Part shown: piece by piece, positions 12,684-22,837 of the stretch | Numbering within the stretch: position 1 is the stretch's first letter | Layout: each line of letters starts with the position of its first letter | Assembly (NCBI RefSeq): GCF_024347075.1 | Contig: NZ_AP024900.1 | Span: 496,001 to 560,000 of the forward strand | Length of the DNA: 64,000 nt | Source of the DNA: Vibrio rarus | Lineage (GTDB): Bacteria; Pseudomonadota; Gammaproteobacteria; Enterobacterales; Vibrionaceae | Reading direction: 5' to 3' | Position numbers and translations under genes: made by a program | The notes under the pieces: model-generated | Seen by the model: the letters and a program-made list of their open reading frames with translations, nothing else | Databases searched by the model: none | What the model was told of the DNA's origin: nothing

Positions 12684-13997
12684 ATGGTAGAAAAACTGAC
12701 ATGGAGGAAGCTGGCTTTGGAGCTGGCTTTTTTTTACACCCCTTGGGTTTTACTCGGATGGTTTGTAGGTTTCATGCCGTGGATGCTGTTAATTGCAACA
12801 GCATTGCAATTAGGCTGGCATTTGCACAACCAAATTCGATTTTCACAATGGTTATGGAACGATAAACGCCTTTCTCCGCCTTCAAGCTCAGGTAACTGGG
12901 AGCCTCTTTTTAATGGCATGTATCGTTTACAGCAGCGTCAACGCCGCAAAAGAAAAGAGCTAACGGGCCTGATTCGTCGCTTTAGAAATGGGGCAGAGTC
13001 GTTGCCGGATGCCGTGGTTGTCTTTCGTGATGAAGGGAATATTGTTTGGTGTAACCGCTTAGCGCAACAATTGCTGGGTTTCCGCTGGCCTGAAGATACC
13101 GAGCTACCGATAACGAATCTGCTGCGTACTCCCGACTTTATTAAGTATCTCAATAAAAATGACTTTTCTGAGCCTTTGGAGATCCGCTCGCCATTAAATG
13201 TTGAGCGAATTCTCGAATTACGTATTGTGCCATATACCGATGGTGAGCACTTGATGGTAGTACGTGATGTTTCGCAGTTAAAAACACTGGAAGGAATGCG
13301 CCGTAATTTCTTTGCTAATGTCTCCCATGAATTGCGCACGCCAATGACGGTGTTGCAAGGTTACTTAGAGATGACAGCGGACCCTGATATGTTGATCGGT
13401 CCAATGTGGCCGAAAGCTCATGGCGTCATGACTGAGCAATTAAATAGAATGAATAGCTTAGTCAATCAACTGCTCACCTTATCTAAGATTGAAGCCGCTC
13501 CTATGGGAGGGGGGGAGGATTTGGTTGATGTGCCTCGTATGCTGACGGTTTTAGAAAAAGAAGCGCAGGCGTTAAGTGGTAATAACGAACACAAGTTACA
13601 GTTTGATATTGATACATCTCTGAAAGTGCTGGGCGATGACGATCAACTACGCAGTGCCATCTCTAACCTTGTTTATAATGCAGTGAAATACACACCTGCG
13701 GGTTCAAATATTCATGTGACCTGGCGCGAAACAGCTCAAGGAGCGTTACTGCAAGTTGCCGATACGGGGGATGGGATCGAGCCTCAGCATTTACACCGAT
13801 TGACTGAACGTTTTTATCGTGTCGATAAAGATCGCTCAAGAGAAACTGGAGGCAGCGGTTTGGGGCTGGCGATAGTTAAGCATACTCTTAGCCATCACGA
13901 CTCTCAGTTAGTCATCCATAGTGAGGTGGGCAAAGGGAGTCAGTTCTCGTTTGTGTTGCCAAAACGTTTGATCGCTCGGGAAGTTGTAGAGTCGTGA
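12684..13997 (+). CDS. phoR: Phosphate sensor histidine kinase PhoR
   Basis: A 437-aa inner-membrane kinase. Two hydrophobic segments near residues 10-50 anchor it with almost no periplasmic loop. A charged linker and a PAS domain (about 97-205) follow, then the dimerisation domain with His215 in [19 protein letters not shown], and the ATPase domain with [12 protein letters not shown] (N box) and [10 protein letters not shown] (G2). It phosphorylates PhoB under phosphate limitation, and its signal comes from PstSCAB-PhoU, encoded just downstream. Its TGA stop overlaps the GTG start of pstS by four bases, so the genes are translationally coupled. Confidence 0.96.
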   Translation: MVEKLTWRKLALELAFFYTPWVLLGWFVGFMPWMLLIATALQLGWHLHNQIRFSQWLWNDKRLSPPSSSGNWEPLFNGMYRLQQRQRRKRKELTGLIRRFRNGAESLPDAVVVFRDEGNIVWCNRLAQQLLGFRWPEDTELPITNLLRTPDFIKYLNKNDFSEPLEIRSPLNVERILELRIVPYTDGEHLMVVRDVSQLKTLEGMRRNFFANVSHELRTPMTVLQGYLEMTADPDMLIGPMWPKAHGVMTEQLNRMNSLVNQLLTLSKIEAAPMGGGEDLVDVPRMLTVLEKEAQALSGNNEHKLQFDIDTSLKVLGDDDQLRSAISNLVYNAVKYTPAGSNIHVTWRETAQGALLQVADTGDGIEPQHLHRLTERFYRVDKDRSRETGGSGLGLAIVKHTLSHHDSQLVIHSEVGKGSQFSFVLPKRLIAREVVES

Positions 13998-14947
13998 TAA
14001 AAGGGTATATTTTAGCGTTATCACTGCTTATAGCGTCGTTTTATAGTGTGTCAGCGCCATTGTCAGACTACAAAACCAGCCCTGGCATCTCTGGCAATTT
14101 GTCATCAGTAGGTTCTGACTCATTAGCGGGTATTGTCACAACATGGGCTGAAGAGTTTTCTGCTTTATATCCCAGTGTCAATGTTCAAGTACAGGCATCT
14201 GGAAGTTCAACGGCCGTTCCTGCATTAACTCAAGGCACCGCGCAGTTTGGTCCTATGAGCCGAAAAATGCAGCCCAGTGAAATTGCCGCCTTTGAGCATG
14301 AGTATGGCTATGCACCAACAGAGCTAGTGGTAGCTTTGGATGCCTTAGGGGTGTTTGTTCATCAAGATAATCCCATAAAAGGACTCAATTTTATTGAGTT
14401 GGATGCCATTTTTTCAGCTACGTATTTTTGCGGTACAGAGCGCCCGATTAAGACTTGGAGCGATTTAGGCGTTCACCAGCCATGGGGCAAACTCAAAATA
14501 CAGAAATTTGGGCGTAACCCTGTGTCCGGTACGCACGGTGTGTTTAAAAGTAAAGTATTGTGTGGTGGGGATTTTGATCGCTCCGTTAATGAACTTCTTG
14601 GTGGCACATCGGTGATACAAGGGGTAGCATCATCCGTGTCATCTATTGGTTACTCTGGAGTCGCATCAAAAGTGGTGGGAACGCGTTTATTGCCTATTGC
14701 AGAATATGGCGATAATTATACATTGCCGACCCCAGACAATATTATTAGTGGTAAGTACCCACTTAGCCGCAAACTATACCTGTATGTGAATAAACAACCG
14801 AATAAACCATTGCCACGTACTCAAAGTGAATTCATTCGTTTTATCTATTCAAAAAATGGACAGCAAGCCGTTCATCGAGAAGGGTATATCTCTATTTCTA
14901 GTCTGTTTGCAGAAAGAGAGTTAGCGAAGGTTGATCTAAAACTATAA
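13994..14947 (+). CDS. pstS: Phosphate ABC transporter periplasmic binding protein (PstS-like)
   Basis: A 317-aa protein with a signal peptide ([21 protein letters not shown], probable cleavage after SA) and no lipobox. The PBP2 fold is recognised by GSDSLAG, a phosphate-binding loop [11 protein letters not shown], and [14 protein letters not shown]. It captures phosphate and hands it to PstC-PstA. The GTG start overlaps phoR. A 144-bp gap with a hairpin-prone region (AATCTCG at 14974-14980 with CGAGATT at 15053-15059) separates it from pstC, which may help to set a higher PstS level. Confidence 0.92.
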   Translation: MIKGYILALSLLIASFYSVSAPLSDYKTSPGISGNLSSVGSDSLAGIVTTWAEEFSALYPSVNVQVQASGSSTAVPALTQGTAQFGPMSRKMQPSEIAAFEHEYGYAPTELVVALDALGVFVHQDNPIKGLNFIELDAIFSATYFCGTERPIKTWSDLGVHQPWGKLKIQKFGRNPVSGTHGVFKSKVLCGGDFDRSVNELLGGTSVIQGVASSVSSIGYSGVASKVVGTRLLPIAEYGDNYTLPTPDNIISGKYPLSRKLYLYVNKQPNKPLPRTQSEFIRFIYSKNGQQAVHREGYISISSLFAERELAKVDLKL

Positions 14948-15091
14948 GAAATACGCAATAAAATGAGTGGATGAATCTCGGCACATGGGGTCAGGGAATG
15001 GAATGATTTAAATGACCGGCACATTGGTGCTATTAGTTAGGATGTCAAATGTCGAGATTACATGCGCGAGTTCAGAAGAAGCTAAAATTAA

Positions 15092-17284
15092 ATGAATAAG
15101 GCTCCATCATTGTTAAAAGAGACCAATAAGTCTCGCTTGGTCAAAGATAAACTCATCGCCGGATTAATACGTGCGAGCGGTTTAGGTATGTTAGTCGGCT
15201 TGTTTGGCATTCTTATTTACTTTATTACAGAAGCGCTCCCTGTATTTAGCCCTTCAAGCTACCAGCAGTCTGATTATCAACTTCCGGTTGATGGTCGAAC
15301 ATTGCAGCATTTTCACATTGATAATTCGGCTGATAACGCCATTGCGATTAACCGTAGTGGGGAAGTGCTCTATTTCTCTATAGCCGGTCAGGTCAAACTG
15401 CTACAAAAAACCGTAATCCAAGAAAACCCCGCTGCCATTGCGATGAATAGTCGTAAACCTTGGGTAGCGATGTTGGATAACAAAGGCGGCTTAGATGTGG
15501 TGCTACCAGAATTTAAAACCTCTCAACCACACAGTGGTAAACACACAGAGCCTAAGTTGGTAGTGGACAAATCATTATCGAACTTACGCTTTATAACGCC
15601 AAATTTTGAGGCTAAGTATTTAGGCTTTACCTTGTTATCAGAGGGAGCCGTTATTGCTAGAGCAAACCGTCATGCAGTAGAAATACTGGATTATGTGCAG
15701 AGTGAATCGGCAAAGGCGGTCACTAACATTACTCGATTACCCCATCGTTTCGATAATTTATCGGGGATATTTATCACCAATAATGGATTGCATGTAGTGG
15801 TGTTAGATGGCAAGCAGAATTGGCTATTCTCTCGTCACACTACCAATGATGCCTTTTCCTTGGCCTACCGACACATTGAAACGGTGCCTAATGACTTTCA
15901 GCGAGAGTTTGCGTTTATCAATGGAGATAAGGGAGCGATAGTCTCTAGCCCTAGCCATGAGGTTGAATTTTGGTTTTTGGCCTTTCACAATGAAAAACGC
16001 TTACGTTCAGAGCGTACATACCCAATAGGTTCAAAGGTACTAGATATTTTACCTGAGCATACGAATAAAGGTTTTTGGGCTATGGGGGGCGATGGTTCGT
16101 TTAAGTTATTCTATGCCACTCGTACTAAGCCAGTGTTGAGTATAGACCCGCATCCCATTCCTTTACTTAGTACGTTATCGGCCAATGATCGCTACCTTGT
16201 GAGCGTCTACCAAGACAAACTGGTTAAATTTGCTATTAATGCTCCTCACCCTGAAATATCGTTAAAAGAACTGACGCAGAAAGTGCAATACGAAGGGTAC
16301 TCTGAGCCAGATTATGTTTGGCAAACATCAGCATCTGCTGAAGAAGTTGAGCCTAAGTTTAGTCTGGTTCCTCTAGTCTTTGGCACTTTAAAAGCCGCGT
16401 TCTACGCTATGTTGTTTTCGGTACCTATTGCGGTGTTAGGTGCGGTGTATACGGCTAACTTCATGTCGACGAGAATGCGAAATACCATAAAGCCAGCCAT
16501 AGAGTTAATGGAAGCCTTGCCGACTCTAGTTATCGGTTTTTTAGCCGCCACTTGGTTGGCTCCCATTATGGAGAAAAACCTGCTGGCTTTCATGCTTAGC
16601 ATTGTGGTTATCCCTTTAACAGCATTAGCTTGTGGTGGCATCTGGGCGGTACTGCCTGTGCGGGTTAAAACACAAGTACCTAAAGGATTGCATTTGGTAA
16701 CCTTGTTACCTGCAATTGTATTGATTTGGTGGATTCTATTTCAGGTTTCTCCTTACATTGAAAAGTTTTTCTTTGATGATGGCTTACTTTATTTCTTGGC
16801 CAAGAATGGCTGGGATTATCAGCAACGCAATACTTTGATCGTTGGTATAGCCATGGGGTTTGCGGTGATCCCTACTATTTTTACCATTGCAGAAGATGCC
16901 ATTTTCTCTGTGCCTAAGCACCTATCTAATGGGGCATTAGCTTTAGGGGCGACAGAGTGGCAAACCTTAACGCGGGTTGTGCTATTAACCGCCAGTCCCG
17001 GAATTATATCGGCAATTATGTTAGGGCTAGGGCGAGCTATGGGAGAGACTATGATAGTGCTGACTGTCACGGGCAATACTCCGATAACAGACTGGAATGT
17101 TTTTGAAGGGTTACGTTCGTTGACGGCGACAATTGCCACTGAGTTGCCGGAATCTAAGGTAGGCAGTTCTCATTATCGTTTATTGTTTCTTTCTGCACTG
17201 ATTTTGTTTTTGTTTACCTTTATCGTGAATAGTGTTGGCGAGAGTGTACGTCAGCGTCTTCGCGATAAATACCGATCTCTATAG
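15092..17284 (+). CDS. pstC: Phosphate ABC transporter permease PstC, long form
   Basis: A 730-aa inner-membrane permease, more than twice the length of E. coli PstC. One membrane helix near residues 24-48 is followed by a periplasmic domain of roughly 360 residues rich in beta-type repeats (GEVLYFSIAGQVKLL, NNGLHVVVLDGKQNWLF, GGDGSFKLFYATRT), which resembles a propeller. The transporter core follows from about residue 425, with the ABC-contact loop ALALGATEWQTLTRVVLLTASPGI. Long PstC forms also occur in Pseudomonas and other Vibrio. The role of the extra domain is unknown to me. Confidence 0.92.
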   Translation: MNKAPSLLKETNKSRLVKDKLIAGLIRASGLGMLVGLFGILIYFITEALPVFSPSSYQQSDYQLPVDGRTLQHFHIDNSADNAIAINRSGEVLYFSIAGQVKLLQKTVIQENPAAIAMNSRKPWVAMLDNKGGLDVVLPEFKTSQPHSGKHTEPKLVVDKSLSNLRFITPNFEAKYLGFTLLSEGAVIARANRHAVEILDYVQSESAKAVTNITRLPHRFDNLSGIFITNNGLHVVVLDGKQNWLFSRHTTNDAFSLAYRHIETVPNDFQREFAFINGDKGAIVSSPSHEVEFWFLAFHNEKRLRSERTYPIGSKVLDILPEHTNKGFWAMGGDGSFKLFYATRTKPVLSIDPHPIPLLSTLSANDRYLVSVYQDKLVKFAINAPHPEISLKELTQKVQYEGYSEPDYVWQTSASAEEVEPKFSLVPLVFGTLKAAFYAMLFSVPIAVLGAVYTANFMSTRMRNTIKPAIELMEALPTLVIGFLAATWLAPIMEKNLLAFMLSIVVIPLTALACGGIWAVLPVRVKTQVPKGLHLVTLLPAIVLIWWILFQVSPYIEKFFFDDGLLYFLAKNGWDYQQRNTLIVGIAMGFAVIPTIFTIAEDAIFSVPKHLSNGALALGATEWQTLTRVVLLTASPGIISAIMLGLGRAMGETMIVLTVTGNTPITDWNVFEGLRSLTATIATELPESKVGSSHYRLLFLSALILFLFTFIVNSVGESVRQRLRDKYRSL

Positions 17285-17298
17285 GCAGGGTGTACTGA

Positions 17299-18981
17299 GT
17301 GATTAATTGGTTTAAATCGGGAAAACCTTGGATATGGCTGACCTCAATGGCGGTCACCATCAGTATTCTATCTATGCTTGCTGTACTCCTTTTTATTGGC
17401 TGGAAAGGGATGAGCCATTTTTGGCCTCATAATGTTTATCAGTGGCAAAACTCCGCAGGACAATCCCTAATTGGTCAAGTGTATCAAAGAGAGCAGGTGC
17501 CTTGGTCTCAAATCTCTGCAGCACAACGGCAACAGGTACCGAAACAATTACGTACAGAGTTAGCGGAGCAGTCATTGCCAACGATTGAAAGGTTGATGAT
17601 TAAGGTAGCCAATCGAGATCTCTATGGAGGTGCGTTTGTTTCTGAGTTTTCTTATGCTTGGTCTCAGCCTGTATTGAACCCAGATATTGTGGTGATGGAC
17701 AGAACTCGAGGCGGTCAGTTTTTTGGCCAAGTGGTGGCCGTTGAAGAAAAGGGTGAAAAAACACAGCAGATTCAATCACCACAACAGATCAAAACACTCC
17801 TAGCGAGCACTCGTATTGCACGTAATAAAATCGAGCATATTATAGAGCAGCAGGTTGAACCTGCCGCAGAAGCGTTACTAAAAAATAAACAGATATTGCA
17901 GCGTCTGCAAAAAGATGGTTCAGCAGACATTGAACGTATCGACAGACTGGTGGCTAAAACCAATACGTTAAATAACCAGCGAGACGCAGCAGAACAACAA
18001 ATTGAACAGATACGTGAACAAGTAGAGCAACGTATGCTGGTGGTGAAGGATATGAATAATGACCTTCATAGAATCAGCTTTTCTACCATTTTAGATGCAT
18101 GGTACCCAAACCAAATGACACTGTTTGACAAGCTAGGTCATTGGGTTAAACAAGGGGCTATGTTTCTGATTGATGAACCAAGAGAGTCTAACTCTGAAGG
18201 GGGCGTATTTCCGGCGATTTTTGGCACCATATTGTTAGTGCTACTAATGTCTGTTGCGGTTATGCCTCTAGGGGTATTAGCGGGGCTGTATCTCCATGAG
18301 TACGCACATAATAATTGGCTTACTCGTTTGATTCGCATTACGGTTCAAAACTTAGCGGGTGTCCCCTCCATAGTCTATGGTGTGTTTGGCTTAGGATTCT
18401 TTGTTTACACTTTAGGGGGAAGTATTGATGACCTCTTTTATGCCGATAATCTACCCGCCCCGACCTTTGGTACTCCTGGCTTATTGTGGGCATCTTTAAC
18501 CTTAGCCATGCTAACGCTACCGGTTGTTGTTGTGACGATTGAAGATGGATTATCGCGTATACCCAAATCGGTTCGCGACGGCGCTTTTGCGCTGGGTGCC
18601 ACCAAATCAGAGACCATTTTTAGAGTCGTCTTGCCTATGGCTTTACCAGCGGTATTGACCGCATTGATCTTAGCGGTGGCGAGAGCGGCGGGTGAAGTGG
18701 CACCGCTGATGCTTGTTGGGGTAGTGAAACTAGCACCGAGCTTGCCCATTGATGGTCAGTTTCCCTATATACATTTAGAGAGAAAGTTCATGCATTTAGG
18801 TTTTCATATTTATGATGCAGGCTTTCAAACAACCAATTTAGAGGGGGCTAAATCTTTGGTTTATGCGACCTCTATGTTGTTAGTGACTGTAATTATTGGT
18901 TTAAATTTAATTGCGATACGCATACGTAATTCTTTGCGTAACAGTTATAAAAACTTAGGATTTGACGAACATGTATTCTAG
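17299..18981 (+). CDS. pstA: Phosphate ABC transporter permease PstA, long form
   Basis: A 560-aa partner permease, also about twice the E. coli length. A first membrane helix (about 15-38) is followed by a periplasmic region to about residue 300, including a glutamine-rich probable coiled coil (about 170-255, with [23 protein letters not shown]). The transport core with five to six helices follows; the coupling loop is [27 protein letters not shown] start at 17299 with a GGGTG ribosome site. It overlaps pstB by 11 bases. Confidence 0.92.
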   Translation: MINWFKSGKPWIWLTSMAVTISILSMLAVLLFIGWKGMSHFWPHNVYQWQNSAGQSLIGQVYQREQVPWSQISAAQRQQVPKQLRTELAEQSLPTIERLMIKVANRDLYGGAFVSEFSYAWSQPVLNPDIVVMDRTRGGQFFGQVVAVEEKGEKTQQIQSPQQIKTLLASTRIARNKIEHIIEQQVEPAAEALLKNKQILQRLQKDGSADIERIDRLVAKTNTLNNQRDAAEQQIEQIREQVEQRMLVVKDMNNDLHRISFSTILDAWYPNQMTLFDKLGHWVKQGAMFLIDEPRESNSEGGVFPAIFGTILLVLLMSVAVMPLGVLAGLYLHEYAHNNWLTRLIRITVQNLAGVPSIVYGVFGLGFFVYTLGGSIDDLFYADNLPAPTFGTPGLLWASLTLAMLTLPVVVVTIEDGLSRIPKSVRDGAFALGATKSETIFRVVLPMALPAVLTALILAVARAAGEVAPLMLVGVVKLAPSLPIDGQFPYIHLERKFMHLGFHIYDAGFQTTNLEGAKSLVYATSMLLVTVIIGLNLIAIRIRNSLRNSYKNLGFDEHVF

Positions 18982-19789
18982 TCCCGCAACCATCAATGTG
19001 TTACGACCTTTTGATGTGGCTAATTTGCCAAAGGATAAAACTGCGATAGAAATAGAAAATTTAAATCTCTATTATGGTCAGAAGCAGGTCCTGCATAATA
19101 TTTCTATGCGGATACCCAAAGGAAAAGTCACCGCCTTTATTGGTCCGTCAGGTTGTGGTAAGTCTACGATCATGCGTTCTATTAACCGAATGAACGACTT
19201 GATAGAGGGCTGTAAAGTTGAGGGGGCTATTCGCTTATTAGGTACGGATATTAATAGTGATGATGTGGATGTGTCAGCACTAAGGCGAACCGTAGGTATG
19301 GTGTTTCAGCGGCCCAATCCTTTCCCTAAAACCATTTATGAAAATGTCGTGTTTGGACTGCGTTTGCAAGGCATTAGAAATAGCCGAGTGCTGGATGATT
19401 GCTGTGAGCACGCCCTGCGTGGTGCTGGCTTATGGACAGAAGTTAAGAACCGGTTGCATGAAAGTGCGGTGAGCTTGGCTGCCGGTCAGCAGCAGCGGTT
19501 AGTTATTGCGCGAGCCATCGCCATTGAGCCAGAAGTATTACTATTGGATGAACCCACTTCGTCTTTAGATCCTATCTCAACCTTAACCATTGAAGAGTTG
19601 ATTAATGATCTGAAAAAGAAATATACCGTGGTAATCGTGACCCATAACATGCAACAGGCCGCGAGGGTGAGCGACTATACCGCCTTCGTACACATGGGAC
19701 GAATTGTTGAGTATGCGGATACAGATAGCGTATTTACCTCACCAAAAGAGAAAAAAACCGAAGACTACATTACCGGTCGAATTGGATAA
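18971..19789 (+). CDS. pstB: Phosphate ABC transporter ATPase PstB
   Basis: A 272-aa cytoplasmic ATPase that powers PstC-PstA. Walker A is GPSGCGKST, the Q-loop is [16 protein letters not shown], Walker B is [13 protein letters not shown], and the switch histidine is in [13 protein letters not shown]. The ABC signature reads SLAAGQQQR, where the family usually has LSGGQ or LSAGQ, so the serine that contacts the gamma-phosphate is replaced by alanine. Start: ATG at 18971, inside the end of pstA; a TTG at 18962 is possible but less likely. Confidence 0.95.
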   Translation: MYSSPATINVLRPFDVANLPKDKTAIEIENLNLYYGQKQVLHNISMRIPKGKVTAFIGPSGCGKSTIMRSINRMNDLIEGCKVEGAIRLLGTDINSDDVDVSALRRTVGMVFQRPNPFPKTIYENVVFGLRLQGIRNSRVLDDCCEHALRGAGLWTEVKNRLHESAVSLAAGQQQRLVIARAIAIEPEVLLLDEPTSSLDPISTLTIEELINDLKKKYTVVIVTHNMQQAARVSDYTAFVHMGRIVEYADTDSVFTSPKEKKTEDYITGRIG

Positions 19790-19804
19790 GGAACAGTAAC
19801 TTAG

Positions 19805-20518
19805 ATGCAAACAGGTCGTCATATATCAGGGCAATACAATGTTGAACTTGAGGCCATTCGTAGCCATGTTTTAACCATGGGGGGGCTGGTGGAACAGCAA
19901 CTGGCGTACGCGTTACGCGCCTTGGTGAATCAAGATTATGAGTTGGCGAAAAAAGTGATGGCTGAAGATCATAATGTGAATGCCATGGAAGTGGTTATTG
20001 ATGATGCATGCACTAGGATAATAGCGAGACGTCAACCAACAGCGGGCGATCTAAGATTGGTTATGTCGATCATTAAAACGATTTCAGCGCTAGAAAGCAT
20101 TGGCGATGTTGCTTCGCGACTTGCACGCACCTCACTAGATAATAGAAGCGCCGATCCTAGATACCAAAACTCTCTTGAGCCCCTTTGTCGTTTAGCGATC
20201 AATATGCTTCATCAAGTGCTTGATGCTTTTGCTCGCTTAGATATTGATGCCGCCGCTCATATTTATGAGATGGACGATCAAGTGGATGAGGCGTATCAGA
20301 ATATCATTCGTCAATTGACTCAATATATGATGGATGAGCCTGCATTGATCCCAGCCATATTACAGGTGATGTGGTCGGCGCGAGCCATCGAGCGAGTCGG
20401 GGACAGATGCCAAAATATTTGTGAGTATATTATTTACTGCGTAAAAGGTAAGGATGTCAGACACTCACAGGATGAAGAGATGTATAAATACAAAGGTAAT
20501 ACCGATCGTAGTCATTAA
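19805..20518 (+). CDS. phoU: Phosphate signalling protein PhoU
   Basis: A 237-aa all-helical protein with two PhoU repeats, each carrying the metal-binding ExxxD pattern (ISALESIGDVASRLAR near 98-113 and ARAIERVGDRCQNI near 198-211). PhoU links the Pst transporter to PhoR and keeps the Pho regulon off when phosphate is plentiful. It is the last gene of the phoB-to-phoU run, 15 bases after pstB. Directly after its stop come a truncated dispersed repeat and a bidirectional terminator shared with the convergent prx2. Confidence 0.95.
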   Translation: MQTGRHISGQYNVELEAIRSHVLTMGGLVEQQLAYALRALVNQDYELAKKVMAEDHNVNAMEVVIDDACTRIIARRQPTAGDLRLVMSIIKTISALESIGDVASRLARTSLDNRSADPRYQNSLEPLCRLAINMLHQVLDAFARLDIDAAAHIYEMDDQVDEAYQNIIRQLTQYMMDEPALIPAILQVMWSARAIERVGDRCQNICEYIIYCVKGKDVRHSQDEEMYKYKGNTDRSH

Positions 20519-20525
20519 CTGATCA

Positions 20526-20567
20526 TTCGAGCATTTTTCCTACGCTATTTCTGATCACTTACTTAGT
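20526..20567 (-). repeat. Truncated copy (C) of a dispersed intergenic repeat
   Basis: On the minus strand these 42 bases match 48043-48084 with a single difference (GCGTAGG against GCGCAGG). Only the first quarter of the element is present. It sits in the gap between phoU and its terminator. Confidence 0.85.
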
Positions 20568-20613
20568 GTGATTGGGGTGATGATAGGAAACTTAACTTCT
20601 TAAACAACAAAAT

Positions 20614-20649
20614 AAAAAGAGGCCAATACATTGTATTGGCCTCTTTTTT
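20614..20649. terminator. Bidirectional terminator between phoU and prx2
   Basis: The stem GAGGCCAATA/TATTGGCCTC is flanked by A-rich and T-rich arms, so it works in both directions for the two convergent genes. Confidence 0.9.
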
Positions 20650-20670
20650 AAATTAGACAGTAAGCGTTAA

Positions 20671-21279
20671 TTATTTGCTTAGGTCTTCAGCGTGCTCAGA
20701 TAGGAATGCTGCAACACCTGTTGGAGATGCGTCCATACCTGCTTTGCCTTCTTCCCATTGTGCTGGACATACTTCACCGTTTTTCTGGTGGAAGTTCAAG
20801 GCATCAACCATACGTAGCATTTCGTCGATGTTACGACCTAGAGGAAGATCGTTAACGACTTGGTGACGGACTAGGCCGTCTTCGTCGATTAGGAAAGAAC
20901 CACGGAAAGCAACACCTGCTTCTGGATGCTCAACATCGTATGCTTTACAGATTTCGTGTTTAATATCAGCAACTAGTGGGTACTTAACTTGACCAATGCC
21001 ACCGTCGTCGATAGCAGTGTTACGCCATGCGTTATGTGAGAATTGAGAATCGATAGAAACACCGATAACTTCAACACCCTTGTCTTGGAAGTCTTGGAAA
21101 CGGTTGTCGAACGCGATCAACTCAGATGGGCAAACGAAAGTGAAGTCTAGTGGGTAGAAGAAAACTACCGCTTTTTTACCTTTAGTGAATTCTGAAAAGT
21201 TAAAGTTTTCAACGATTTCACCATTGCCTAGAACAGCTGCTGCTGTGAAGTCTGGTGCTTGGCGGCCTACTAATACCAT
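20671..21279 (-). CDS. prx2: 2-Cys peroxiredoxin (AhpC/Prx2 type)
   Basis: A 202-aa cytoplasmic typical 2-Cys peroxiredoxin that reduces hydrogen peroxide and organic peroxides. The peroxidatic Cys50 lies in DFTFVCPSEL and the resolving Cys171 in GEVCPAQW. The length and the divergent oxyR2-type gene 193 bp away correspond to prx2-oxyR2 described in V. vulnificus (V. cholerae VC0731-VC0732). Expression is probably switched on by that regulator at low peroxide, with the operator in the shared 21280-21472 region. Confidence 0.94.
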   Translation of the reverse strand: MVLVGRQAPDFTAAAVLGNGEIVENFNFSEFTKGKKAVVFFYPLDFTFVCPSELIAFDNRFQDFQDKGVEVIGVSIDSQFSHNAWRNTAIDDGGIGQVKYPLVADIKHEICKAYDVEHPEAGVAFRGSFLIDEDGLVRHQVVNDLPLGRNIDEMLRMVDALNFHQKNGEVCPAQWEEGKAGMDASPTGVAAFLSEHAEDLSK

Positions 21280-21472
21280 TTTGAGCTCCTAAATATGTAA
21301 TGATGCCTATCTTTTAGGCTGAGTTCATGTTTCTACGGGACAAACTATAATACACAATGTACCATTGAAAAAAGCGAAATAAATAGATTAACTTAATCGA
21401 AAAAAGCGATGTTTAAAAATTGTTAAGCAACGCACATATTGACAGATAATATACGGTAAACATTGAACTTTT

Positions 21473-22384
21473 ATGAACAAGTGGCCCAGTCTCAAACAGC
21501 TTCATTACCTGATAACTCTTCATGAAACACGCCATTTTGGTGAGGCTGCACAACAGTGCTTTGTGAGTCAGTCCACCCTAAGTAAGGGCATTCAAAATTT
21601 AGAAGAGCAGTTTGGCTGCTCTCTATACGAAAAGAAAGATAAGCGAAGTACGTTAGTGTTCACCCATATTGGTGAAATGGTAGTTAAGCAGGGACGAGAG
21701 TTACTGACCAAAAGCCAAGATATTATGGAGTTGGGGCAATTAGCTTGTGGCAGTGCAATGCAGGGGCAACTTAGGCTAGGGGCAATCCCCACAATAGCCC
21801 CTTTTTTATTGAGCAGTTTAGTGCATGAGGTGAACAACAATTTTCCTGAACTGACGTTACTGCTAAGAGAAGATACCACGGCTAATTTATTGACCGCGTT
21901 GCAAAATGGGCAGTTGGATGTCTTAGTGTTAGCCTTGCCGATGGACATTGGCAACTTTGCGAGCAAAATTGTCGGAAGAGACCAATTTCGAATGGTGATC
22001 AGTGAGTCTCAAGCACAGAGTGTGCGAACCCCTTTGCATTATTCTGATTTACCGGATGAGTCGGTATTTTTACTGGAGAAAGAGCACTGTTTAACTGAAC
22101 ATGCGGTTTCTGCCTGTAATTTGACGGAGAAAAGTAAGATTAACCCTTTTACCGCAACCAGTTTGCATACTTTAGTGCAGATGGTAGCTAACGGATTAGG
22201 GACCACATTTATTCCGCAAATGGCCATAGATCATGGATTATTAGCTAACCAAGCCTTAAAAGTGATTGACCCACCCGGACGCCAAGCGTACCGCAATATT
22301 GGCTTGGTATGGAGACCGAGCAGTACACGCACAGACACTTTTATGCAGCTTGCCGATGTCATAGAAACATTATTAGAAAAGTAA
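21473..22384 (+). CDS. oxyR2: OxyR2-type peroxide-sensing LysR regulator
   Basis: A 303-aa LysR-family activator: winged helix (about 1-65, HFGEAAQQCFVSQSTLSKGIQNLE) and a substrate-type sensing domain. The redox pair is Cys206 and Cys215 in EKEHCLTEHAVSAC. Glu204 sits two residues before the first cysteine; in V. vulnificus this glutamate, in place of glycine, marks the peroxide-hypersensitive OxyR2 rather than OxyR1, and the residue numbering here is identical. It is divergent from prx2, its expected target. Confidence 0.92.
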   Translation: MNKWPSLKQLHYLITLHETRHFGEAAQQCFVSQSTLSKGIQNLEEQFGCSLYEKKDKRSTLVFTHIGEMVVKQGRELLTKSQDIMELGQLACGSAMQGQLRLGAIPTIAPFLLSSLVHEVNNNFPELTLLLREDTTANLLTALQNGQLDVLVLALPMDIGNFASKIVGRDQFRMVISESQAQSVRTPLHYSDLPDESVFLLEKEHCLTEHAVSACNLTEKSKINPFTATSLHTLVQMVANGLGTTFIPQMAIDHGLLANQALKVIDPPGRQAYRNIGLVWRPSSTRTDTFMQLADVIETLLEK

Positions 22385-22508
22385 TTTTTAACGGCAAATT
22401 GAAAGATCCAACGGTGGGGGACACCAATAGGCTGATAGAAATATCGGCTAATTATTTGCTCCCTTATAGCGGGTAGTCTTTACTAAATAAAAGGGTAGGG
22501 GGTGTACC

Positions 22509-22826
22509 ATGCAAAAGCGTCAGTTCGATCAATGGATTCATGCTGATATTGAGCGACACTTGGCAGTGCCTAAAGTGTTTGTTATCGGCTGCTCGGATCT
22601 TTCTACTTATCAACTTGCCGTTGAGTTTAAGCACAAATTAGAGCCGATACGAGAAGATGGGAAGCCTATCTCTTTTTCTTCATTAGACGTCATTCGAGAT
22701 GAGTTGATCAAACTGGGTTTAGACCGTGCCTATTTACGTTTACATAATGCCTATGATGAGTTTGGATCATCTGTTGAGCGTAGTTATTGTGATATTGAAC
22801 TGTCACTAAAAAATGACTCGCTCTAA
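22509..22826 (+). CDS. DUF6482 family small protein
   Basis: A 105-aa soluble protein of alternating beta and alpha segments, without signal peptide or membrane helix. The pattern FVIGCSDLSTYQLAVEF followed by AYLRLHNAYDEF fits DUF6482, a family of unknown function common in Vibrio. It lies between oxyR2 and mutH and converges on mutH with 11 bases between the stops and no terminator in that gap. Family assignment is from memory of the pattern. Confidence 0.65.
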   Translation: MQKRQFDQWIHADIERHLAVPKVFVIGCSDLSTYQLAVEFKHKLEPIREDGKPISFSSLDVIRDELIKLGLDRAYLRLHNAYDEFGSSVERSYCDIELSLKNDSL

Positions 22827-22837
22827 ATAGTTGTCAA

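Noticed and set aside
14974..15059. Inverted repeat between pstS and pstC considered as an insertion remnant
   Set aside because: Only seven-base arms 72 bases apart, no second copy seen in the window and no target duplication; more likely an intercistronic RNA structure.
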